A stretch of 64,000 bases of DNA from contig NC_056744.1 of assembly GCF_019279795.1 (NCBI RefSeq), positions 1,508,388,890-1,508,452,889 on the forward strand. Reading direction: 5' to 3'. Position numbers and translations under genes: made by a program. The stretch comes from Protopterus annectens. Its lineage: Eukaryota; Chordata; Ceratodontiformes; Protopteridae. Under the pieces are notes generated by a model. The model worked only from the letters and a program-made list of their open reading frames with translations. It had not been told where the DNA came from and did no database searches. This document shows positions 32,311-44,531 of the stretch, one piece after another (position 1 is the stretch's first letter; every line of letters starts with the position of its first letter).

Positions 32311-32747
32311 TTCAGTCAAATTGGTTTTTATTTAATTCATTTTTGCATATATTTTTTGTTTAGTTCTCGGTTGATCTTTTCTGCACTTAAAAGGTATGTT
32401 GACTTTAGAAATAAAAGGGTATTCAGGTAACTTAAACTATGCTATATAACAGCAGATCTAGTAATATCTAAAGAAGAAATGTCACAGCTTTGAATTTTCT
32501 TATACTCAAATATTCTCTCTCCATCAATACCACTTCTCCCTTAATATGGATAACTCTCAAATTACAGAGTAAAAATCTATCCTTTTGTGTCTTTATAATG
32601 CCATTGAGGACACCACTGGCTGCCAGTTACAGTCAGAGCAACTTTAATGCTAAAACCATGATATTCAAACTTGCCCATCAGAATTACTGTTCTCCCTTTG
32701 AAATGACATTACATGTCAAGACTTGCTATTAACCTCTTTAGGTGTTA
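32311..32747. other. No recognisable feature
   Basis: Non-coding sequence between PLE-3 and block U2. Confidence 0.3.
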
Positions 32748-33234
32748 GTCCTGAATTCTTGTGGGGCCTACTTTTGGCTAGCCTTAAGAGAGACAGCTGT
32801 CTATAAAATATCACCTGCAACTCATAATTTACTTTTGTATGGTATTAGAAATGAAATAGGGTATGGTACATACTGGTCTGAGCTTGTTAAGTAACTGCAG
32901 ATGTTTTATGAATGTGGTTGCTTTAGGGATAAGAATACTTGATTATGTTGCAATCACATCTAACCTCTCCTTAGAGCTTTCAGTCATTTTTGAAAGTGGA
33001 TTCCTTTCCAGCTTGTGAAGTTGTGGGCATTTCCTTTTTTTAATATCTGACTCTCTACACTATGCTTTCATACTTCATGGGTAGAATACTTTATTCTCTC
33101 TCTTCTTAAAGGGATGGGGAATACAATGCATACAATGGAATGCTTTAAGTGATGTGATGACCAAAATGTTATTACTGGGACTTGGGGTGGGAGATGGGCA
33201 ATACAGTACCTTACTGGCACCACTGTTACTACAT

Positions 33235-33550
33235 TAGATCAGTTGAACATATAGTGTTGCTTTTCAATTCTGACTGTACTCCACTGTACACTAAGATTCA
33301 ATACACTGTTCATATTGTCATAACAAAGAGATGAAATACGATACAGTCTTAAAATAAAATGTTTGGAACATCAGTCATACAAAACTGGACCTTTACTAAA
33401 CCAATTGGGGTGTTAGCTGGGGGGGTAGCCCCCCTTACAGGCACTTCACTTGTGCTATGGTAAAATTCAGTAAAGCAATGCTTACAAATGATTTTGTTAC
33501 TACAGATCTACTATGTTTAAAAATGAAAATGTACTAGTAATATTGCCATG
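33235..33550. repeat. Repeat B, copy in U2
   Basis: Matches 16855-17140 and 45175-45485. It ends at TATTGCCATG, where the full-length CR1 is inserted. Confidence 0.75.
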
Positions 33551-33934
33551 CTACAGTATTTCATAGTACCAAAATACAAAAGTGACCACCCCTTTCAATC
33601 CATCTTGCTGTTTTAAAAATAGTAACTCTCCACTAAATCTTAACTTTTTAAATAGGTAAAACTCAAGTTACCTACTTTCACATCTAACTTCTCTAGTGCA
33701 CACTGCAGAGTGCATTCTTTTCAATCTTACCTTTAAGCATCCCTGTGACTAGCACTTTCTCTAATACCTGCTGGAAAGCACTAGGAAGCCTTAAACTCAT
33801 ACAAATACTGAACTCTCCTTGTCAACAAGGAGAAATTAATAGTAGGCACTAAACAGCCTATAATTGCAAAGTACCTTGCTAAGGAAACAGCTCCTATACT
33901 TTACAAAGGAAAAAAAAAAAGCCCCAAACCAGGC

Positions 33935-34912
33935 ATGTCCAAGGGTCAGCTTCCAGTGATTTCTCCTGTCCACCTGGTGAATCTGGGCATACTGGGGCAA
34001 TGCAGCAATTGCCTCATGCACACAGACAACCCTCTCCTCCTACCACCCAACACTACAACCTGTGAGAGATGCACTTACATAGCCAAAATGGAAGCAAAGC
34101 TCTCTCCACCCAAGATTGTGCTAAACAGTCAAGAGGAGAAGGTTAACACCCACACTACACCTCAAGCAACACATAGCCCTTCTAAACCCGCACCACCAAC
34201 ACCCACATATAGCAACACTAAATCCACATATGCAGAGGCCCTTAACTGTAACCTGCCCAAGCAACAAAGACCTCTGAAGCTGAAATTCAAACAAACACCA
34301 ATCACAACCAATGTGTCACATAGTTCACAACACCAGTGTGCCACCCAGCAACAGCCCCTAAGGCAAGACAATGTACCTAACACTTTAGTCATAGGTGACT
34401 CTATAGTCCGGCATAGTGATGTCCCTCTCACCGGGTTGAATAAGGAGAAAATTACAGTCAGCTGCCTGTCGGGTGCCAGGATCCGCCACATAACGCATGC
34501 ACTCAAGTCACTCCACAACAAGTACAAATATGACTCTGTCATTGTCCATGTTGGAGTGAATGACTTGAGATGTACCTCCCTGGACTACATGAAAAGAGAC
34601 ATGGAAGAGCTCTCGGATCATGTGGCCCAGGCAGGTATGACCCTAGCCCTGAGTAGCATCCTGCCTTCGCTCAGAATGATATCACAATATAAGGATAAAA
34701 TGATTGACTTCAACAATTGGCTAAGCTTATGGTGTCATTCAAAGGGGAACCAGTATCTGTCTGCCTGGGATGACATGATTGACAGACCACGATGCTTTGC
34801 CAGAGATGGTCTGCACCTGTCGCCCTTGGGATTCAGGTTACTGGCTAAGGCTCTTGCCACCCCTATAGTGCCTTTTTTAGGCAAACTTCAAAGGACAAAA
34901 CCACCACCGTAA
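33935..34912 (+). CDS. CR1 ORF1 protein: zinc motif plus SGNH/GDSL hydrolase domain
   Basis: An intact frame of 325 residues. The N-terminal zinc-binding motif has C23, C26, C43 and C46. A proline, threonine and glutamine-rich linker covers residues 55-148. A hydrolase domain of the SGNH/GDSL type follows: block I GDSIV with S156, block II SCLSG with G180, block III GVNDL with N209, block V DGLHL with D291 and H294. All catalytic positions are present. CR1-family ORF1 proteins carry such an esterase domain (known); its role in retrotransposition is unclear. The start at 33935 follows an A-rich run and gives the conserved beginning seen in copy A. ORF2 starts 11 bases after the stop. Confidence 0.9.
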   Translation: MSKGQLPVISPVHLVNLGILGQCSNCLMHTDNPLLLPPNTTTCERCTYIAKMEAKLSPPKIVLNSQEEKVNTHTTPQATHSPSKPAPPTPTYSNTKSTYAEALNCNLPKQQRPLKLKFKQTPITTNVSHSSQHQCATQQQPLRQDNVPNTLVIGDSIVRHSDVPLTGLNKEKITVSCLSGARIRHITHALKSLHNKYKYDSVIVHVGVNDLRCTSLDYMKRDMEELSDHVAQAGMTLALSSILPSLRMISQYKDKMIDFNNWLSLWCHSKGNQYLSAWDDMIDRPRCFARDGLHLSPLGFRLLAKALATPIVPFLGKLQRTKPPP

Positions 34913-34923
34913 CAGGTACAAGC

Positions 34924-37658
34924 ATGCAAAATCTGAAGGTAATGCTACTCAATGCTAGAAGTCTAAACCTCAAAATGCACTCTCTCGAGGCACTCCTAAA
35001 AATGGAGAACATCGATATCTGTGCAGTAACTGAGACCTGGTTCAAGGCTCCAGAGAGCACCCCTGCAATACCAGGCTACAACTCTTACCACACTTTTCGG
35101 CCACCAAACCAGGACCGAAACACTAAAGGTGGAGGAGTGTCAATATTCACCAAGAATATTCACACCACTAGGCTAGCTGGCCAACACAATGTGTCTGAAA
35201 TTCTCCAAGTGCAACTAACACTAGGTAAGACTGCAATCCAAATTGTAGCTTGTTACAGATCCCCCACCATACCCCAAGATTCTCACTACACCTTTCTAAA
35301 CATACTGGAAAATATTAAGATAGAACCAAACACCCTAATACTGGGTGATTTTAACTACCCTGCCATTAACTGGGAAAACTACTCATGTCCCAACCCCTTT
35401 GCGCAACGGTTCTTGGAATTCATAAATTCCAATGCCCTGGATCAACTAATCCATAGTCTCACCAGGGGCTCCAATATCTTAGACCTGGTCATTACCAACA
35501 TGGGAAATCAATGCTCCATACCTATGGTCACCCCCTCGTTAGTCAGGTCTGACCATAAGCTAATCACCCTTAACATCCACATCCCACCCCCACCCCCCAG
35601 TAAAGAAACCACCATAAAAAACTTCTCCAAAGCCAGCTTCATGCTACTCAAGTCAGAAGTGACAAACTTCATGACACCCATGCAGACGGGAACTGAAATT
35701 TCAACTGCTGAATCCTACACTAAGGCACTGTACGAGCACATCCACTCATGCATGAATCGTGCCATCCCAAATAGAACCAAAATGCTCTCATCCAAAAAAG
35801 GAAGCCAATCTGGTGCTCCCCTGCCATAAACAAACTTTACAACAAAAGCAAGAAACTTTTGCAGAAAGAGGAAAATCCCAGGATGCAAAAACTCCCTTAC
35901 TAGCCTCAGTAAGAAACTGAGATGCCTCATAAAATCCTCCAAAGCTAGTTACGAAAATTAAATTGCCAAAGATTCCAAAGACAACCACAAAGCATTCTAT
36001 AACTATGTCAAGAATCTAAATGGCAATGCTCAGATCTGCTCTGAGCTAAAACAGAATGGCATTAAATATACTGATCTGAAGGATATTGCCAATATCCTGG
36101 CAGATCGATTCAGTGCCAACTTCACCCCCCTCTCACCCCCTAAATGGCCCATCTCAATACCGGAAGATTGCCAAATTCCAGTAATAATGGCCACACAGGT
36201 ACAAAACACACTCTCTAAAGCCAAGAATACAGCATCCATGGGACCAGATGACATCCCGGGCTGTGTACTACAATATGAACTGGCACCTCACCTAAGTGTC
36301 ATGTTTAATCATAGTTTCACCTCAGGTTTCGTGCCCACTGAGTGGTGCAGAGCTACAGTTATCCCAATCCACAAGGGGGGATCCACCTTGGATCCAGGAA
36401 ACTACCATCCCATCAGTCTGACAAGCCTTATCTGCAAGGTCATGGAGTGTATTATCATGGAACTTATAAACAAAGACATTGGCAACCTTCAAACACTGGA
36501 CCCCACCCAGTTTGGGTTTGTGAAGGGCCGATCTTGTCTCCTGAACCTAATTGACTTCTTTGAATCAGTCTCCAGAGCCATGGACAAGGGTAAGGTGGTC
36601 CACACAGCCTATCTAGACCTTGCCAAGGCCTTTGACACCATCCCCCACTCTGGAATCATAGATAAACTTACTAAGTTGGGCATTAATCCCTATGTCACCC
36701 AATGGGTTGCTAAATGGCTTACTGATAGAACCCACACTGTAAAAGTAGCCGACTCCAAATCCAGCTCCAGACAAGTGACAAGTGGAGTACCTCAGGGTTC
36801 AGTCCTGGGGCCGCTCTTGTTTGGCCTCTACTTCTCTGAAGTACAGGTCAACACTAAGGGACTCTGTCTAACAAAGTTTGCAGATGACTGCAAACTGGGA
36901 GCCATTATTGAATCCCCAAATGATGTGGATACTCTACAAATGGGCCTTGCAGAAACAGATGCTTGGTGCCAGAGCCATGGGCTCAAGCTCAATGCCAAGA
37001 AATGTATTGTTATCCCCTTTGGGAAAAAACATGTATCCATGAATTACCATATAGGTGGCAGTACACTAAACACAGAAAGTGTGATAAGAGACTTAGGGAC
37101 ACAGGTGGACAGTGGTCTCACCTTCGATAACCACATCGCCACAACAGTAAGGAAATCCTTCTATGTGGCACACCTCATCACGAAAGGCTTTTCATCCAGA
37201 AAAAAGGAGGTCATTGTCCCACTGTACTCATCCCTCATTAGACCCATTATTGAATACAATGCCCCATTTGGTATGTACCTCTCAAGACATCTGCAACAAC
37301 TGGAAAGGCCTCAGAAATACCTCACTAAAAGAATCACAGGCCTAAAGCAGATGCCCTATGCTGACTACCTTAAAAAACTCCAGCTATACTCTGTCGCATA
37401 TCGTTACTCAGAGGTGATCTCTGCTTAACATACAAGGCCATGTCAAACCCAGAGCTGTTGGACATGCTACACTTAAAGAAATCCCAATCCCTCAGAGCTA
37501 CACGCTCCAGGAATCTAAACCTTGTCATCACAATAAACAAAACATGCTGGAGGGATAGGTTCCTGACCCAGAGACTCCCCAGACTCTGGAATAGATTGCC
37601 CATACATGTCAAGCAGAGTGCCTCTTTGGACCTCTTCAAGAGGAACCTTGACGATTGA
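34924..37658 (+). pseudogene. CR1 ORF2: APE endonuclease and reverse transcriptase, nearly intact
   Basis: Endonuclease at 34924-35829: N10 (LLNARS), E37 (TETW), D142/N144 (GDFN), and SDH at 209-211. The RT is in the same frame at 36187-37428: GFVKGRSCLLN, YLDLAKAFDTIP, TSGVPQGSVLGPLLFGLY, and FADD at 36877-36888. Breaks: one A is missing from an A-run near 35800 compared with the copy at 59150, and two more single-base losses before 35950 restore the frame. There is a TAA near 35961. A shift near 37405 separates the C-terminal part (37440-37658, RLPRLWNRLP). All catalytic residues are visible. The protein would perform target-primed reverse transcription; as it stands it is inactive. Confidence 0.9.
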
Positions 37659-37802
37659 ATGGGAGAAAGGAAATTCACCCCAGGGATCACGTCAGTCACC
37701 CTGCTAGACAGGGGTCCAGGAAAGTAAATAATGTGGGAAGAAATAGCCAGGGAATTGTTATGGCTAGGATTGTATAGGCCCTAGGGCTGATAGCCTAGTA
37801 CC

Positions 37803-37826
37803 AACCTATGAACCTATGAACCTATG
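37803..37826 (+). repeat. CR1 3'-terminal octamer repeat
   Basis: Three perfect AACCTATG units end the element. Short octamer repeats instead of a poly(A) tail are the hallmark of CR1. Variants end the other copies (CTATGATT units, and CATAGGTT on the opposite strand). Confidence 0.9.
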
Positions 37827-37901
37827 TGACTGTTATCTGCATAAATAATCATATAGGGGTACATAAGTCCATTCACTAGTGACTGTAGAATGGAGAAATA
37901 T

Positions 37902-38754
37902 CAATAAATCACAACATCATAGTAGAATACTAGGAGATCAAGGCAAGGGGCCTTTCTAAGCCTATCCACTCTACCCATTAATTTTTATAGGTACTGTTCC
38001 AGAGAAATAAGAGCCTCTGAGACAACTCCTTATTGAAATGTTGGCACTCAAAGTGCTGACAAGCAGTAAAAAGACCAAAAACACATAAAAAGAGTGAATT
38101 TCAAAAATTAATTTTCTCCTTTAAACTTTTTTTTGTGATTCTCCCATACCCCAAACTTATATATAACAACTCCAAGATAGCCATACATCAGGGAAAAGTA
38201 TGGCTATCCAGTGAGCAACATATATAGTTAAACTATGTATCTAGTTTAGCGAGTTGTTCTACATTTTTAAGTGTTTTTTTCTGGCAAATGCCTTAGTCAG
38301 GTTGAAGTAGGCCATAAGCACCATTTTGCCCTTGTCCATTACTTTGCTGAACTTCTTGAAGGAGTCTACCAGGCTCTGTAGGCAAGACTTCCAGTTGACA
38401 AACCTAAACTGATTTGGGTCCAATGTTTGCAGGTTACCTATATTGTCATTTAGGATATCAATGATTATTCTTTCAATAGTGTTTAATGTCAGACTAGTCA
38501 GGCATATGGGAAATGTCATCTCATTAGTACATGTAAGTCCATTCTTTTATCCATTCAGTCGCTATATTTCAGGACTCACTGCAGCAGGCCCTGTCATTTC
38601 AAATGGTTACCCTCTGAGACACATAACTGTACCTCCAACAGGTGAGGTTAAGGTCCCTCGATCAGGTGTTGCTGATGCTATTTGTTTTACAGATATGCAT
38701 TCTTAAATCCCTGACTACTGATTCTACTGTTAGGTATATATTGTCAAAGTAGTG
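37902..38754 (-). mobile_element. CR1-B 3' region in U2, with M3
   Basis: The minus-strand 3' end at about 37902 is followed by CR1 3' UTR, M3 (38031-38605) and a short C-terminal piece to 38754 (the GTTAGGTATATATTGTCAAA region shared with 18600 and 46960). There U2 jumps to sequence matching 53400 of U3. Confidence 0.65.
38031..38605 (-). mobile_element. MITE-like element M3, carrying a CR1 RT fragment
   Basis: Equivalent of M1 and M4. ATTGAAATGTTGGCACTCA is at the left end and CATTTCAAATGG at the right. The shared core is at 38150-38205 and the internal CR1 RT piece at about 38270-38500 (QTLDPNQFRFVNWKSCL). Confidence 0.6.
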
Positions 38755-39062
38755 GTTTGCTGATGGATAACTGTGTTTAGCTGATGATTTGGGGCAATTG
38801 ATCCTATCAAGGGAGTTAAACTTCATTATTTTATGATGTACATAGTTTGTGTGCTTGTTTTAGTTAATAGGTTATGGGTGTGTTCAGAGTTTGATTGTTT
38901 TTTTTTTTATTTTTGAGGGTTTTCATTAAAACAAAAAGGCTTGTAAAATATGACGTAGGTTCAAATGGAGATGGCAAGGAACAACTGTATAAGGCATCAA
39001 CCTATCAGTCATTATTGGGTGCATGTAACACTAAAGCTGGAAACAGATATTAAACAAAATTG

Positions 39063-39064
<2 letters not shown>

Positions 39065-39108
<44 letters not shown>
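39065..39108. repeat. (AT)n microsatellite
   Basis: Pure AT, 44 bp, in L1-b. Copies c and d have only short CATATATAATA there. Confidence 0.95.
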
Positions 39109-39111
<3 letters not shown>

Positions 39112-40172
39112 GAAATAATCACTTCTTATCATAATGGCTACGCTAAAAAATGTTGATACATATGGAAGCAGAATGTAAGTAAAGACTGATGTTTGTTGGT
39201 CATGATGCAGAGAAATCATTCAAAAGAGTAAGCTGGGATTTTTATGAAGAGGGCAATGGAAGCATTTGCTTTCCCTCATACGATTATAATAATGTTAAGT
39301 AGGAGGCTATACAAGCAACCAGAGGTGCAAATTAAATTGAGGAGGTTCCTCTCTAATAAGCTGTCTCTGAACAGACAAACCAAGCAGGGTTGTCCTTTTT
39401 CCCCTTTGTTATTTGCATTATATTTATAGCCACTGGCAAGAAAATAAGGTACTCAGAATTTTAAGGACATAATTGGTATGATAACTTAGAAAAGTTGACT
39501 TTATTTCTAGACATTATTATTTTGCACCCAATAAAACCAGAAAAGGATATCAACATTGTGAGACAGTTTCAGTTTTTTCAGGATATAAAATTAATGTGGG
39601 CAAAACAAAGGCTGTAGCTGTAAACTATGTACTCACAACTGAATCAGTTCAGCAATATCCATATGTATGGGAACACAGAAAAAAGAAGTTCTTAGAAGTA
39701 TGGGTTAAAATGTAAGTATGTTATGGCAGCTAAGGATATGTGGGAAGAGTCTAAGAATATAATACAAAAACTGAGAAACTGGAAGCATTTGTTTATGGAT
39801 ATGAATAGCAAGATACAAAAAGAGAAACTGTTTAGTCCTTTTAGTTTTATATACAAAACAGACATTTTGTTATCAACCAGAGTAGAAGTTGTGGATAGTA
39901 ATTAACAAAGAGTTGAAGGATTTTATCCGGGAGGGGAAGAGAGCAAGGGTGAAGTGGGATATGTTGATCCTTCCATTAGAATAAAGTGGTTTAGGACTAC
40001 CAGACTTGAATGGATATTTTAGAGCTATACAGATAAGGCTCGGACACATAACATAAGCAGAAAGCTAGAATTGAAACTGGAAAGGGATAATGATGAACTA
40101 GGGAAGAATTAAAGAAGTAAGGAAAGAATGGGGTTTTATATGCAGATCCTTATGGAAAATAAGAACAACAAT

Positions 40173-40398
40173 TGTGTCTTTCGGCTTTTCCCGGTTAGGG
40201 GTCGCCACAGCGGAACGCCGGTCCGCTAATGATTGGCAATAGAGTTTTACGTGCTAACTTGCCGGGCCTAATGCACAACCTTCAACGAAGGAATGCCCGT
40301 TTACACATGTTGCCACACAGAAGATGCTCTAACTGAGAATCAAATGGGCAACGTCTAACTGTGAGGCGACAATGCTACCACAGCACCACCACCGCAGT
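40173..40398 (-). mobile_element. Young short SINE with perfect 15-bp target duplication
   Basis: 226 bp, flanked by AATAAGAACAACAAT at 40158-40172 and 40399-40413. The minus strand has a tRNA-like head ending GTAGCATTGTCGCCTCACAG, a body with GGTTGTGCATTAGGCCCGG, and the tail TGTGGCGACCCCTAACCGGG, then AAAAGCCGAAAGAC. It is shorter than the 315-355-bp SINEs at 9721 and 15121 because the CGGTTTCCTCC body is absent. The perfect flanks and the CpG-rich tail suggest relative youth. Confidence 0.85.
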
Positions 40399-41252
40399 AA
40401 TAAGAACAACAATACTGAGTATTATATTAATAAAGTATTTGAAAGTATTCTTAGAAATAAATCAACAAAAGAATGGAGAAAAGAGATCCTGCCTGTATGG
40501 ATGACTGCAGTCTGGGCTGCAGAGAAGAGACAAGAGAGGCTGGAATTTACTGGAAAAAAATGGCAAAGAAACCAAGGTATTATGAGCACATAACTGGAAA
40601 GGGAAAGGCAATAGAATGGGAAGAGGCAAGAGGACATGTGGCCGGCAGATTAGAGATTGCCTTCCATGAGGCCAAGAAGACATTTGGGCTACAGGCTAGC
40701 ACTTGCCTTCTCTATCAGAGTACAAGCAAAAATAAAGGAAAGGGGAATCCTAAGTGAAAGTCATGCTATGGTAGAGTTTTTAGTTGAATCTCAAAAAGAA
40801 GGGATAATTAGTAGGGCATATATAATATTGCATGATAACTATATGACTTAATCAGAGAAGGTTAGTAAAGATAAGGAACAGAGACTGGATAAGCAATTCA
40901 AAAGGAAATAATGGCAGAACATATGCATTGCTCCCAAATATGCAATAAAGTCTAGAAGATTTGGGATTTTTGCTTGGAAGTATCTGCAGACTCCAAATAA
41001 TTTTTCCTTAGGTAGAGGGCAAATGTTGGAGTTGTGATGTGGGAAGAAATGGGTAACTGGGACCATATGTTTGGGAGTGCATTGAGTTGCCAGACTTTAG
41101 AAATTCCATATAGAGTACTTTGTCAGATATATTGGGTGAGCAAATGGGTGTAACTATGGAAATTATTATTTATTTTATTTTATTTTTTTAGTTGGGATAC
41201 AAGATCTGAATTGCCTAGACAAGGCAATAGTAAGGCCTTGTTAATTTTTTTT

Positions 41253-43865
41253 CTCATAACCTGGAAAATATTGAAAACATCCTTGAATGGGCCTCTATCA
41301 ACTTCAGCCATGAAACTATTAAACTTGGAGATTTTAACATTGACTGGACTAGCTGCTGTTCTAACCCCACTACTAACTTTATAAACCTGTATAATTTCTG
41401 TCAAAAAATTAACCACCCCACATGCATTGACAAACACACCAATAGGCAATCCATTATTGATTGGATTTTAACAAACAAATCCAATATTAACTATGATCCT
41501 GTGTGTCTCCCTGACACACTAAGCAATCACTTCCCAACCTATTGATTAGAAAACATACACACAATTCCTGTAACATTTCATTTCGCTACATTCACAGTAA
41601 AAAAAACATTTTCTCCTACCTTATTTAATACTCTTCTTCTCAATATGACTGGGCAGCTCTAAAAACTCTTCAATTGGACTGTGAAGTACAATACTTCAAA
41701 AGTGCTTTCCTGCAAATACTTAATGATCTAGCCCCAATTAGAAAAAAATGTACCAAATCCAACCAGCTTCCCTGGTTGTCAAAATATACAATTCTTCTAC
41801 TAAAATAAAGGGACAGAGCCTGGTGTCCCTTCCAGAATAATAGAAGTAAACAAAATCTCATTACCTACCAGCAACTTTGAAATCAAACCAAAAAACTAAT
41901 TAAACAAGACAAAAATCCTGCTTCCAAACAAGTCAGCTAAAATACCAGAAAAATCACAAAAGATTCTGGCAATCAATCAACTTCCTTCTCAACCCAGAAA
42001 AACTCACTACCCCAGCCTCAACTCTGACCAACCCAAATGATTGCATAGTCACTCAATTTAACTCCCATTTTAATAACTCAATAAGCTCTCTACTAAACAG
42101 AACCCCTAATATGCCTCTGTCCATACCACAAACCTCCAACAACAATTCTACCCTCTATCCTATCCAAACAAGTTATGTTAAAAATCTCCTTTTTAAACTA
42201 AAACATTCACACTAGCTGCAGATCAGCTACCTGGTGACTTTCTACAACTAGCTGCTACTTCCATCACTTACCCTATATCTATTCTCATGAACTGTTCTAT
42301 CTATGAACCTCTGGAAAATATCTCATGTCATACCCTTACATAAAGGTGGTCCCTCTACTGATGTATCCAACTACCGACCCATAGCCATTTTGTGACCACT
42401 TGCCAAAATCTTAGAAAAATGTATACACAAACAGATCTTACACCACTTTCTGTCAAATAACCTATTATGTAATACAAAACATAGCTTTTGACCTAGGTAT
42501 AGCACCAATACAGCTGTAATTAGCTTTACTAATACTGTAAATACTGTAAATCAACTCAAAAACAAAAAACAACTAGTCTCTGCTACCTTCCTAGATATGT
42601 CAAAAGCATTTGACATTGTATCTCATCAAGTATTTCTCAATAAACTGGCTTTCCATCACTGCAGCTCTGAAGCCCTAAGCTGGTTTCATAGCTACCTGTC
42701 AGATAGGAAATAAACCAATTTATGGGAAAATAAACTCTCCCCTCAGCTCAATATATGTGCGTAGAAGTCTCACAAGGCTCTATCCTTGGCCCACTTTTAT
42801 TCACAAGTTTTACCAATAACCTAAACTCCCCAGCAAATCCAGCCTCAATCATACAATATGCTGATGATTCTTCCCTAATCTGCTCTGCCCCCTCTATCAA
42901 GGAACTCCAAGAAAAAACTCAGGCAGCCCTCTGTGATATTGAAAACTACTTAACAGTACATCAACTTACACCTAACCCTAATAAAACCAAATTTATGGTC
43001 TTCTATAATACCTTAACAACAACCAACCAACCACCTATCTCTGTTTCTTCCTCCAATGGCACAAAAACATAACCTATTGAACATACAGAACTTCTTGGTG
43101 TCACAACTGATAGTGAACTTAAGTTTGCCAAACACTTTGCACTAACAATTAAAAAGGTTCATGTTAAACTAACAATTAAAAAGGTTCATGTTAAACTGGG
43201 TTCTCTCTATAGGGCTAAATCATATCATACTGACCATGTCAGACTCGCAACAGCCAGATCCCATCTCTTATCTTCCCTGCGTTACTGTTCACAAATATTT
43301 ACCAATCTTCATAAATCTGAATTGAATAGCCTTGCATCTTGTTATAACAAAACAGCCAAATTTGCCACTAATCAGTCTCAAAGTTCTCACCATTGCTCTG
43401 CCCTTCTCCAGCCCTTCTCCAGCTTAACTGATTAGAGCTCCTTTGCCTGCTTTCTCTTACTCAGCTACTAACTGTCCATACAGTCTTATACAAACCTGAC
43501 AAATGCCCAACTCTGTCTGACCTTATCCAACCCTACACTAACCTAAAATCTCTTAGGTCTGCTGATAAAGTATTGTTGAAAGTTAACAAAACCCAAAAAT
43601 CTCATGGCGTCTCCTAATACTCACATATTATTGTCAAACATTAGAATTCTCTTCCTCAGCATATTCTGTTCATTAATGATATACTTTCATTTAAACAGTC
43701 CCTAAAGGAAGATTTCATCAAACATAGGCTTTGCTGATGTTCTCCACCAGGCTAACTAATTTAACCCCTTACTGACTGACTTCCTTCTCTCCACCACCCA
43801 TTGTCAATATTTCTTTGTAACTGAGCCTTCTTAGCTTTAGTTTGTGATATTTTTATCCTGACAAA

Positions 43866-43918
<53 letters not shown>

Positions 43919-44153
43919 GTTTATTTGTTTTGTCTGTATGAATAGTATAAGCTTATTGTACTACTGTTGTTATATGCTTTTAGTTACAATGTCAAGGAAC
44001 TTGCGTTTGAACTCCTATTGTAATTGTCATGGACAAATGTATAATTATGTAATTTTCCTTGGAGCTTTTCTTCCCTGGTTTCTGCTGAAAATGGGCTTCT
44101 GGCCCAGTTGGACACTACCCGGTTATTAAATGTAAATAAATAAATATATAAAT
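41253..44153 (+). mobile_element. L2/Rex1-like LINE inserted in L1-b
   Basis: The insertion sits in the T-run at the equivalent of 24795 and 56200 in other L1 copies. It starts in the endonuclease and ends with GGCCCAGTTGG, CTACCCGGTTATTAAATG and an A/T-rich tail (TAAATAAATATATAAATAAA at 44134-44153). A (TA)n lies at about 43869-43916. The C-terminal region is degraded. The family is inferred from RT motifs and the CCCGGTTA-type terminus. Confidence 0.7.
41280..43072 (+). pseudogene. L2/Rex1-like endonuclease (end) and reverse transcriptase
   Basis: Endonuclease end at 41280-41545: KLGDFNIDWTSC, then FCQKINHPTCIDKHT, then IIDWILTNKSN. The RT is recognisable in several frames: PLHKGGPSTDVSNYRPIA-like at 42340-42385, LDMSKAFDIVSHQVFLNKL at about 42590-42650, SQGSILGPLLFTSFTNNL and IIQYADDSSLICSAPS at 42755-42910. 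YADD is intact, but stops and shifts occur throughout. Confidence 0.75.
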
Positions 44154-44445
44154 AAAGTTTCTAGTGACTGCCAAAAAAGCAATTACTAGAAAATGAAAAT
44201 CAAAGTCTAAACCAATTTGGCCCACTTTTATTTGACTGTATTTGAAACAGTAAAGAATGTATAAAAGGACTGGAAGTGGGATCTTTTGAAAAGGGTAGGG
44301 ACAAACTGCATAAAAATGGAAATTGTGGGAACAATGTTTTGGAGAAGGAGCGAGGTTTAAGAGAAGGCAGGAATTGATCAATTTATGTGATAGTGGATTG
44401 ATAACTGTAAAAGCATGTATGTGATAACTGGGAACATATTAACAT

Positions 44446-44531
44446 AGGTTCATAGGTTCATTGGTGTGTACTAGGCTAATGGCCCTGGAGCCTTTACAAG
44501 TCTAGCCCATAGGATTACCCTGGCATCATGC
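44446..44531 (-). mobile_element. CR1 3'-end fragment inserted in the L1-b tail
   Basis: On the minus strand it ends in two octamers (complement of CATAGGTT) after a CR1 3' UTR with CTCCAGGGCCATTAGCCTAG. L1 copies a and c read straight through this site (AACATGGTTTGTTTTC). A very short 5'-truncated insertion, as is common for CR1. Confidence 0.8.

Larger units (their letters stand above)
33551..37826 (+). mobile_element. Full-length CR1 LINE (4276 bp)
   Basis: Boundaries come from U1 and U3, which keep the uninterrupted site: U2 reads TATTGCCATG before and TGACTGTTATCTGCATAAAT after the element. It has a 384-bp 5' UTR (33551-33934), ORF1, an 11-base gap, ORF2, a short 3' UTR and a terminal octamer repeat. 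No clear target duplication beyond a few bases (CCATG/CTATG), which is usual for CR1. It is by far the best preserved element here, so it inserted after the U1/U2/U3 duplication. Confidence 0.9.

Noticed and set aside
34162-34542. 126-residue minus-strand frame
   Set aside because: Antisense shadow of the intact CR1 ORF1.
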